The translations under genes and the position numbers were made by a program. A stretch of DNA of 64,000 nt. Origin: Corynebacterium sp. HMSC27B11. Lineage in GTDB: Bacteria; Actinomycetota; Actinomycetes; Mycobacteriales; Mycobacteriaceae. The notes under the pieces were generated by a model. It was not told the DNA's origin, made no database searches, and was given only the letters and a program-made list of their open reading frames with translations. Shown here piece after piece: positions 7,981-16,231 of the stretch (its first letter is position 1; each line of letters begins with the position of its first letter). The stretch is from the NCBI RefSeq assembly GCF_001815985.1, contig NZ_KV823552.1, positions 1 through 64,000 of the forward strand. The letters run 5' to 3'.

Positions 7981-10900
7981 CTACGAGCGCGCCTCCACAA
8001 ACTCCGCCACGCGCTCGACTGTCCGCAGACCGTAGAATTCGCGCACGCCAACCTCCACTCCCAGCTCTCCACGCAGCAGTGCGCAGAGCTTGATGACCGC
8101 CATGGAGTGCCCACCCATGTCAAAGTAATCAGCATCCACCGGCACGTCCTCGGGCTCAATATCTAGCGATTCGGCAAACAGCTCCGCCGTGATCTCCTCG
8201 GTTTCGTTCGCCGGTTCGCGGCCCTTCTCCGTGATCCTTTCTCCCTCACCCAGTGCAGCAAGGTCGGTCTTTCCATTCGACGTCACCGGCAACTCATCCA
8301 CGATCGACCATCGATCCGGGATCATGTAGCTGGGCAGTTCCTCGCGCAATGCATTACGCACGCCAGTCAGGAAACTCTGCCGCTCCCCCTGGTCCGCATC
8401 GCGCAGTTGTGGGGCCACGAGGTGACAGGCCAGGAGTGTGGCGTCGGATATACGAACAGGAACGGTCACGCAGTGGAGGATGCGGGGATCAACGCCGCGG
8501 GACACGGCGGCCGAGACGTCGCCGGGATCCACGCGGTGACCACGAATTTTCACCTGATCGTCGCTGCGTCCGAGGTACTCGAACATGCCATCCGCACGCA
8601 CGCGGACGATGTCTCCCGTGCGATACATCCGCTCACCCGGGGCGCCCCACGGGCAGGCGACCATGGAGCTGGCGGTGCGCGCCGCGAGCCCATGATACTC
8701 CTGCGCTAAGCCGCTGCCCGCGAGGTAGAGCTCACCCGGCGCTCCTGTAGGAACGGGGCGCAACCACGGGTCCAAAACGAACGCCGCCGTGCGATCCACC
8801 GGCATTCCGATCACGGGCGTGGCGCTCTCATCCGTGCCAGCACCCAGGGCGTTGATGGTGTACTCGGTGGGTCCATAGAGGTTGTATCCGCGCACGTCAT
8901 CGGCCTTTCGCAAGGTCTCCCACACGCCGTGCGAGACAGCCTCGCCGCCCAAGAGCACCAGCCGCGGGCGATGCGCGCCGGATTCCAGCATCCCCTCCGC
9001 GAGCAGCTGCTCGGCAACGGTCGGGGTGACGTTGATGACATCCACCTGATGCGCGCGAATGGCCTCAACCATGGCCGCAGCATCGCGTCGCAAATCCTCG
9101 GAGAAGATCCGCACCTCGTGGCCTTCCACCAGCCAAAACAGCTCTTCCCACGACATATCGAAGGCGAAGCTGATGGCATGCGCGATCCGCAACGTCCGCC
9201 CATCGGCAGCAGCTGGGGCGAAGATCTTGCGCCGGTGATTGTCCAGCATGTTGTGCAGCCCGCGATGCTTGATCACCACGCCCTTGGGCTTGCCGGTCGA
9301 TCCGGAGGTGTACATCAGGTAGGCATCGTCCCCGGGCACCGCCGCAGGCGTGTGGGTGGTGGCGTGGGAATCGGCAGTGGTGACGTCGACGCAAGGAAGC
9401 GCACCGATCCGCTCCATGCGCTCCCGAGAACTCGAGTCCACCAGCGCGGCTGCGGGCTGGCTGTCCTCCACGAGGACCCGGAGCCGCCCATCGGGGTGCG
9501 TCAGATCAAGCGGCGCGTAGCGCACCCCTGCCCACAGGGCTCCCAGCAGAGCCACCACCGAATGCGCGGAGCGCTCCACCGCAATGGCGACAGTATCGCC
9601 GCTGGTCACGCCGCAATTCTTGATCTTTTCCGCAATGTCGGAACAGCGAGCAATCAGCTCACCGAACGTCCACTGCTGTGCGTCATCCGCTAGCGCGATG
9701 CGATCTGGGAAGCGCTGGGCGGTGTCCTTGAGCTCATCCGCAATGGTGCGGTCAATGCCTTCGGCCTTCTGCCAGGAAGCCATCTGCTCCGTCGTGCTTT
9801 GCGGGGAAGAATCCTCCGCTCGGGCTGGCGCCAACTGGGCCAGCTGAGCGAGCGGGACCTCTGGTGTGTCCACAAACGCGGTCAGGACTTCGGTCGCGGC
9901 CTTGAGCACGGAATGTGCGAGGGACTCGTCCACCACGTCGTGGCGGAATTCCAGCTTGATGCCCAGCTTCGGCCCCGGAGTGAATACCCAGGTCAGAGGG
10001 AAGTGCGTGGAATCTTCCGCGCGCTCCTCCACAACCCCGTGGCGTTCCCGAAGTTCCGCTGCTGCCTGCGGATCGAGGAAGTTCTGCACCACCACCATGG
10101 AATCGAACAGCGTGCCTACCCCCAGCTGCCGCTGGATGGCGCCGAGGTCCGCGGAATCGTGGTCCATATCCTCGATGCGCTGGCGATAAACATCCTGGAC
10201 CAGTTCTTCTATGCTCTGGCCGGGCCGAGCTGTCACTCGCACTGGCACTGTGTTGAGCAGCACTCCCACCACATCAGACATGGCGGGGGCGCTCAAGGCA
10301 TCGCGGCCACTGACAGACTGACCAAACACCACATCCGAATCCCCTGTGACAGCACCCAAGGCCACGGCCACGGCTGCGTTGACCACGGAGGTCAACGTCA
10401 CGGCCTGCGCCCGGATCTTTTCCTGCAGTGCGCCGGTCAGCTGCTCGCTGACCTCGGCAAACACCTGGCGAGGCAACTCGCTACCAGCGTGCTCTGAAGA
10501 GATATCCGCGGCCTGCGGGGCAACGAGCGTGGACTGAGACAACGTCTCTAGGCGATGTACCCAATAGTCGCTATCTGCCTGCTCTTTGCGAGTGTCAACG
10601 GACTCGAGCAGGGCGTCAGCAATAGAACAACCGCGAGGAACCAACTCTCCCGCACCCTGCGTGCGGGCCTGGCCGGACCTCAACGTCAGCCTCTCGAGGA
10701 AGGTTTGCAGCATCACTGCACGCGACCAACCATCGACCAGAACCAGGTGGTAGGTAAGAAGCAGCGTGTCGCCAGGCTGTCCGTCACTTCGGCCGGTGAC
10801 GATGGTTGCCTTCACCAGCGGCACGGATGCGAGATCGATGCCCGCGCTGCGATCAGCGTGCATGATCGCCTCGAGATCCCCTTCGGTGGTCTCGACGGGG

Positions 10901-13900
10901 AGGTCAATGCCCTGTCCACTCCACGGCAAGTTCTGCACGGGTTGGCCGGAAGCATCGGTGTGGAACTCCGCGCCCATGGCTGGATGCACGGTCACTGTGT
11001 CCCGGAAGGCTTCCACCACGGCCTCGGCATCCAGTCTCCGGTCAAACGTCAACGCAGTCTGTGCAACGTAGGCACCCGGTGCTGCCACCTGTGACTGGAA
11101 CCAGATTCCGCGCTGCAGCACGCTCAGCGGAGCGCGGCGTCCTGAGGATTGCTCGCGGCTGACGTGCTCCTGCAACTCGCGAGCAACCTCGCCGATGGCG
11201 CTGCGCAAACGCTCGGCGGAAATCACCGCATTCACCACGGACAGCTCCATGCTTACGGCCCGCTCGCTAGACCACACATCGGCCTCCACCAGGTAATCCG
11301 TCCACTGGCAGGCGGCATCGCCCGGCGCGTGGAGGACAGCGCCAGTCTCTCCCCGTCCGAGGTAGTTGACCAGGATCTGTGCCCCATGGGCCAGGGTTCG
11401 CTGCCCTTGCGGGTGTGTGTATCGCAGTGCCTGATAAGTGCGGCGGTCCGGGGCTGTGCCGTCCTCGTGGAGCGCGCGCATTTCCGCTGCGGCACGTGCT
11501 GCATCCGCTGGATCAGCCAACGGGATTTCCACCGGCGCGATGGTGGTAAACCATCCGAGGGTTCGACCATAGGAATGATCAGCCGGACGTCCGTGGCCTT
11601 CTACGTCCACGGCCCAGCTCCGCGCGTCCGTGCCCATTGTTCGAGCCACCGCGACGGTCACCAGTCCTGCCACGAGGTCCTGAACGTCCACACCCATCAC
11701 GTCGGGTGCAACGCTCTGCAGGACCTGCGCGGTCTGTCCGTCAATGTTCACTTCGAGCGTGCTCACATGATCCGTACTCCACTGGTTCGAGTCCTCGACG
11801 GGCCGTGGCAGCGTAGCCAGTTCACTCCAGTGCAGGGCATCCTGAGCTGCTGCGGTGTGAGCATCGTGCAGTTCTTGCAGGCAAAGATCCTTGTAGCTCG
11901 CCTGCCCGGAGAGAATCCTGCGCCCTGCGAGCGCATCGCGCAGATCGTCTTCCAGAATCATCCAACTGGCGCTATCGATCACCGCGTGATGAGCAACGGC
12001 CTTGACGTACCCATCCACACACCCGAGCACCACGCTACGACCAGCAGCAATATCGATGTGATCGATCAATGCATCCACGTCCAAAGCCCGCACAACCATA
12101 GGGCCGTCTCCCTCGGCACCAACAAAGTGCGCGAACGCAGAACTGGTGTCCACGCGCGTACGAAGCATCGGATGTGCCTGCGCTACCTGCTGCAGGGCCT
12201 GTTCCAAGTCCTCCACAGCGACTGGCCCCAGATCCAAGCGGCGCGCCTGCACAAAGCGGTCGCTCATGCCTCTTTCCATCTGCCTGCGCAGCATCGCCGG
12301 GATGGGGAAAGCCCCCGAGATCTCCTGGTGCCCGTCCTTGGGCAGGGCTTCTTCCTGGCTCTGCCTTGTTTCCTGGATTTTCTGCTGGGTGGCCTGCGGC
12401 GTGACCCGCTCGGCAATCTTGCGTGGCGTGCGGCCCAAGAAGAAGTCCCGCGGAGTCACGTTGAGATCAGCGCGCGCCAGCGCGTGAGTAACGCGGATGG
12501 CAAGAATACTGTCTCCACCTAAGCGGAAGAAGTCCGAGTCCGGCTCCACCTCGGCGCGGTCCAAGCGAAGTGCATCAGCAATTGCCTGCGAGATCGCCTC
12601 CACCAGATCCGAGGTGCCCGAAGCCTCCTGAGCAGCAGGAATCTCACCCAGAAGGTCCAGGATCGCGCGCTCATCCCGCTTGCCATTGATGGTCTGCGGC
12701 ACCTGCGTACTCACCGCGAATAGCTGCGGAACCATGTAGGCAGGGAGCGCGTCTCGGGCCGCTGCGGCAGCTCGGGAGGTGATCGCCTTTGCGTCGGCAC
12801 GAGAATCCGTAATCAACAACGCACCCGGCACCTGGCCTTCGGGCAGATCGACGACCACCACGGTGGCCTCCCGCACACCGCTGACCTTCTCCAGCGCGCT
12901 CTCGATCTCCCCCAGCTCCACGCGATAACCGCGCAGCTGCACCTGCCTATCGGCGCGGCCCACGTAATCCAGATGACCGTTGTTCAGCACCTTTGCCATG
13001 TCTTTGCTGCAGTACATCCGCGCGCCGCCGCCAACGAAAGGATCGGCCACGAAGCGGGAGGCCGTGGTAGAAGCAAGCCCCCAATAACCCGCGGTGACCT
13101 GCGGCCCGGCAACGTACATCATGCCGGTCTCTCCAGGCTGCACCGGCTGTAATTGCGCGTCCAGAACATAGGTACGCAACCCGTCCATCGGGCGGCCGAT
13201 CGGGCTGCGGGCCTCCCCTGCATTCTCGGAGCATTCGTGTGCTGTGACGTGCACTGTCGTCTCCGTGATGCCATACATGTTGATAAACCGAACATTCGGA
13301 TGAGCACTGCAGTAGGCAGCCTCTGCGCGGGCCTCCAAGGCCTCGCCGCCGAAGATCACCGTGCGCACCGCAGAGTCCTGCCCGAGGTGCGGCTCCAACG
13401 CGGCAAAGGCGGTTGGGGTCTGGCTCAGCACCGTGATGGCTTCGGCACGCAACACCTCTGCGGCATCCTCGGGCGAGCGCATCAGCGCATACGGCATCAC
13501 CACGGCACGCCCGCCGGAGCTCAGCGCTGCCCACATCTCCCACACCGAAAAGTCAAAGGCGAAGCTGTGGCTGATCGACCACACGTCCTCCTGCGAAAAC
13601 TCCACGTGGCTGCGAGCATTGCCCAGCATCGCGGTCACGTTGGCGTGTGTGACGGCCACGCCCTTCGGCCGCCCTGTGGAGCCGGAGGTGTAGATCACGT
13701 AGGCGATGTCATTGGCACGGGCCACGCTTGCCGACCGGCCCGCAGGCGGCTTCGCTTCCCCGCTCATCGTCTGTTCACTGACCACGAGGACGGGACAATC
13801 TACCAGCTCAGAGACCATTTTTTCCGCGCTGGGAGACACCAGCACGGCATCGGGCTGGCAATCCTCCAGGATCAATTCCACCCGCGCTTGCGGGGACAAC

Positions 13901-15333
13901 GGATCCACGGGAACGTAGGTGCCGGCGGACATCGTGGTCGCCAGAATGGCCGCAACCTGCCACGCATCGCGCTCCATGAGCAGGGCTACTCTCGGGGTGT
14001 GGATGGCAACCTTCCGGTCCAGCACAGCGCGTATACGCTGAGCGGCGTCGTCTAGTTCTTCGTAGGTCCAATGCTCCGCAGCACCGTCTTCTCCGATGCT
14101 GGTCAGGGCGGGCCGGTCGCGGAAATGTTCGAAGCTGCGTCGCCACAAAGAAGGAAGCGTGTCCACACCAGATACCGCACCCAACGCCTCTGCAACCTCA
14201 CCCACGGTCGCCACCGCACCGGATTCAGACAGCAAAGAATCCACACTCACCGCGAGCATCTGCGCGATCCTTTCGGCACGTACCTCGGTGATTCGCTGCG
14301 GATCGTAGATCAGGCGCAGTGGGTGCTCAGCGGAAGGGTTGACCACGACGGACAGGGGAAAGTGCGGCGCGCCATTGTTGCGCACGTCAGCAACCTGTAG
14401 TGGCGAGCCGGGGCAGCCCACGTCCTGTGGAGATAGCAGCACCTCCACCACCATCAACGTATCCAGCAGTTCGCTGGCGTTGGTTCCCAGGTCTCGGGCA
14501 ATATCAGCCAGGCTGACGTGCTGCACATCGCGGACCTGATTGTTGTGATGGACCATGGCGTGCAGCATGCTGGTCACCGGCAGGGTGGGATCAGATTGCC
14601 CCGGCGCGACCACCGGGATGGTGTTGAGCTGCATGCCCACGGCATCGGCCACGCCAGGAACGGGAATGTCGCGGCCGGAAACGGAAGTGGCAAACACCAC
14701 GTCAGCCCCAGGTTCGCAGCCCACCAAGGTGCGAAGGACCAGCCCCCACGCCGCGTGCACCACATCCGGCAGGCCCACACCCGCTGCCCGAGCACGCTCA
14801 GACAAGCCAACAGTCCGCGGATCGTCTACCAGCAACTCCCGGCGCTCGAGCGAACTCGAAGGATTAGGGCACAGCACCGTGGGGCGCACCTCGCGCATTT
14901 CCTCGCGCCAGACGGACATATCGGCTTCCGCGTCTCTGCGCGCCACCCATCGCACGCTGCCGGCCATTCCGGCGTCCGGGTCGTAGCGCGGGATCCGGGC
15001 ATCGTCATCCCGGTAGATCTCCAGGAGATCCCCCAGCATGATGGGCACGGACCATCCGTCGGCGATCAGGTGATGCACCGTCTGGATCACGGCGATGTCC
15101 TGGCCACACACCGCACCATCGACACTGGTCGGGAGCACAACGGTCCATCGCATGAGCGGCTCGGGCGCGGCATCACCGGGCGGCTGCAAGGAGATTCCCC
15201 GCGAGATGTCGTCAGCGGCAATCTCCTCCGCACGCTGCGCGAGCCAACCCTCCAATCCAGCCTCAGCCAACTCAGCAGGCACCGTCACCTCCCGAAAGTC
15301 CACCCGCAGATGCTCGGCAATCCCCCGGATCAA
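7981..15333 (-). CDS. NRPS C-terminal part: (C)-A2-T2-E2-C3-A3-T3
   Basis: Open frame of 2,450 codons holding most of modules 2 and 3. It begins inside the second module's C domain (HHLIADGWS near residue 88). A2 follows, with YVIYTSGSTGRPKG near 548 and pocket code DFWSIGMVHK (Thr-like), then T2 LGGDS near 941. E2 has HHAVIDSASW near 1117, RTLGWFT and NYLGR. C3 has HLVLVDGWS near 1529, where the usual HHxxxDG is altered. A3 has YLMYTSGSTGKPKG near 2011 and code DMENLGLINK (hydroxyornithine-like), and T3 has MGGHS near 2411. It ends after T3 without a release domain. The apparent TTG start at 15333 is only where the frame opens after a frameshift, so this is not a separate gene in origin. Confidence 0.85.
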   Translation of the reverse strand: MIRGIAEHLRVDFREVTVPAELAEAGLEGWLAQRAEEIAADDISRGISLQPPGDAAPEPLMRWTVVLPTSVDGAVCGQDIAVIQTVHHLIADGWSVPIMLGDLLEIYRDDDARIPRYDPDAGMAGSVRWVARRDAEADMSVWREEMREVRPTVLCPNPSSSLERRELLVDDPRTVGLSERARAAGVGLPDVVHAAWGLVLRTLVGCEPGADVVFATSVSGRDIPVPGVADAVGMQLNTIPVVAPGQSDPTLPVTSMLHAMVHHNNQVRDVQHVSLADIARDLGTNASELLDTLMVVEVLLSPQDVGCPGSPLQVADVRNNGAPHFPLSVVVNPSAEHPLRLIYDPQRITEVRAERIAQMLAVSVDSLLSESGAVATVGEVAEALGAVSGVDTLPSLWRRSFEHFRDRPALTSIGEDGAAEHWTYEELDDAAQRIRAVLDRKVAIHTPRVALLMERDAWQVAAILATTMSAGTYVPVDPLSPQARVELILEDCQPDAVLVSPSAEKMVSELVDCPVLVVSEQTMSGEAKPPAGRSASVARANDIAYVIYTSGSTGRPKGVAVTHANVTAMLGNARSHVEFSQEDVWSISHSFAFDFSVWEMWAALSSGGRAVVMPYALMRSPEDAAEVLRAEAITVLSQTPTAFAALEPHLGQDSAVRTVIFGGEALEARAEAAYCSAHPNVRFINMYGITETTVHVTAHECSENAGEARSPIGRPMDGLRTYVLDAQLQPVQPGETGMMYVAGPQVTAGYWGLASTTASRFVADPFVGGGARMYCSKDMAKVLNNGHLDYVGRADRQVQLRGYRVELGEIESALEKVSGVREATVVVVDLPEGQVPGALLITDSRADAKAITSRAAAAARDALPAYMVPQLFAVSTQVPQTINGKRDERAILDLLGEIPAAQEASGTSDLVEAISQAIADALRLDRAEVEPDSDFFRLGGDSILAIRVTHALARADLNVTPRDFFLGRTPRKIAERVTPQATQQKIQETRQSQEEALPKDGHQEISGAFPIPAMLRRQMERGMSDRFVQARRLDLGPVAVEDLEQALQQVAQAHPMLRTRVDTSSAFAHFVGAEGDGPMVVRALDVDALIDHIDIAAGRSVVLGCVDGYVKAVAHHAVIDSASWMILEDDLRDALAGRRILSGQASYKDLCLQELHDAHTAAAQDALHWSELATLPRPVEDSNQWSTDHVSTLEVNIDGQTAQVLQSVAPDVMGVDVQDLVAGLVTVAVARTMGTDARSWAVDVEGHGRPADHSYGRTLGWFTTIAPVEIPLADPADAARAAAEMRALHEDGTAPDRRTYQALRYTHPQGQRTLAHGAQILVNYLGRGETGAVLHAPGDAACQWTDYLVEADVWSSERAVSMELSVVNAVISAERLRSAIGEVARELQEHVSREQSSGRRAPLSVLQRGIWFQSQVAAPGAYVAQTALTFDRRLDAEAVVEAFRDTVTVHPAMGAEFHTDASGQPVQNLPWSGQGIDLPVETTEGDLEAIMHADRSAGIDLASVPLVKATIVTGRSDGQPGDTLLLTYHLVLVDGWSRAVMLQTFLERLTLRSGQARTQGAGELVPRGCSIADALLESVDTRKEQADSDYWVHRLETLSQSTLVAPQAADISSEHAGSELPRQVFAEVSEQLTGALQEKIRAQAVTLTSVVNAAVAVALGAVTGDSDVVFGQSVSGRDALSAPAMSDVVGVLLNTVPVRVTARPGQSIEELVQDVYRQRIEDMDHDSADLGAIQRQLGVGTLFDSMVVVQNFLDPQAAAELRERHGVVEERAEDSTHFPLTWVFTPGPKLGIKLEFRHDVVDESLAHSVLKAATEVLTAFVDTPEVPLAQLAQLAPARAEDSSPQSTTEQMASWQKAEGIDRTIADELKDTAQRFPDRIALADDAQQWTFGELIARCSDIAEKIKNCGVTSGDTVAIAVERSAHSVVALLGALWAGVRYAPLDLTHPDGRLRVLVEDSQPAAALVDSSSRERMERIGALPCVDVTTADSHATTHTPAAVPGDDAYLMYTSGSTGKPKGVVIKHRGLHNMLDNHRRKIFAPAAADGRTLRIAHAISFAFDMSWEELFWLVEGHEVRIFSEDLRRDAAAMVEAIRAHQVDVINVTPTVAEQLLAEGMLESGAHRPRLVLLGGEAVSHGVWETLRKADDVRGYNLYGPTEYTINALGAGTDESATPVIGMPVDRTAAFVLDPWLRPVPTGAPGELYLAGSGLAQEYHGLAARTASSMVACPWGAPGERMYRTGDIVRVRADGMFEYLGRSDDQVKIRGHRVDPGDVSAAVSRGVDPRILHCVTVPVRISDATLLACHLVAPQLRDADQGERQSFLTGVRNALREELPSYMIPDRWSIVDELPVTSNGKTDLAALGEGERITEKGREPANETEEITAELFAESLDIEPEDVPVDADYFDMGGHSMAVIKLCALLRGELGVEVGVREFYGLRTVERVAEFVEARS

Positions 15334-16231
15334 TCACGGCAACCACATCGCCACCGTCAGTTTCCCAAGGGCGGGTGCTCAGTGCGGGGTGGCGTCGGAT
15401 CAAATTACGCGCAGCGCGAGCGAATCGCTCCCGGTCAAACGGTTCGCTGCATTCCACCCGCAAGACCTGTTGCTCCACATACGAACTGGCCGATTCCTCG
15501 AATAGCGAGTGGAAGTACATGCCGTGCTGCAGCGGGGTCAGCGGCAGCACGTCCTGCAGCTCCGCGGAGCTCTGTGCAGTGATTCGTGCCAGGTCCGCAG
15601 AGTTCACGGTTGCGGGGGGCAACGTCGCCCACGGACAACACGCCGTGATCGGCAAGCGCTGCCACCTCGCGCAATGCCACATCCCAGTGCGCGACCAATT
15701 CGTCGATCCGTTCGGGGGAGATCCTGCCGCGCGCCCAGGAGATCGTGGTGCGCAGGACGTATCCCTCGCCGGTGTCTTCGGCGATCGCGTTGAACTCCAG
15801 CTCGCGGACCAACGGCTGGTCCGGGTCGCGTTGCTCGCCGAGTTGGCCGGTGGAACCCGCGGGAGCGAAATCTTGTGCTCCTGCGGATACGCGCCCCAAG
15901 TAGTTGAACAGCACCTGTGCCTGCGGAGGGGTCTTCGCGGACTGATGCAACCAGGTGTGGGCCTGGTAAGGAACGCCGTTGCCGGGGATGGCCGCGAGCT
16001 GGTCTTTCACTGCATTGAGTGCCAGCGCTAGCGGCGCGATGTGGCCCTCGGTCGCCGCGGAAGCCTCCTGCACTGCCGCCCGGGTGGGGTCGATCAGCAT
16101 GGGATATAGGCAGGTGAACCAGCCCACGGTGCGTGAGAGGTCCGCTTCCCTGCCCTGTGGCCCGGGTACGAATCGGGTTTCGCGGCCGTGCCCCTCCATC
16201 TCCACCAGGGTCCATGTTTGTTTCGACGCCA
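15322..16231 (-). pseudogene. NRPS segment in shifted frames: end of E1, start of C
   Basis: Between about 16231 and 15614 one frame encodes the second half of the first epimerisation domain: LVEMEGHGRE, then RTVGWFTCLYPM, then QVLFNYLGR, all standard E motifs. Between 15619 and 15322 another frame encodes the beginning of the next condensation domain, with DVLPLTPLQHGMYFHSLFEE, typical of a C domain that accepts a D-configured donor. Neither piece has a sensible start of its own. They join the flanking NRPS frames by adding one base near 16229 and removing one from each homopolymer at 15614-15619 and 15322-15326. Confidence 0.75.

Noticed and set aside
11149-12522. Rightward open frame inside the NRPS
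   Set aside because: It overlaps E2 and T2 coding sequence on the other strand and shows no family motifs or Shine-Dalgarno.
15322-15619. Homopolymer runs as phase-variable switches
   Set aside because: Runs of five and six bases are short for slippage-driven phase variation, and a third break nearby is not in such a run; error or decay is simpler.
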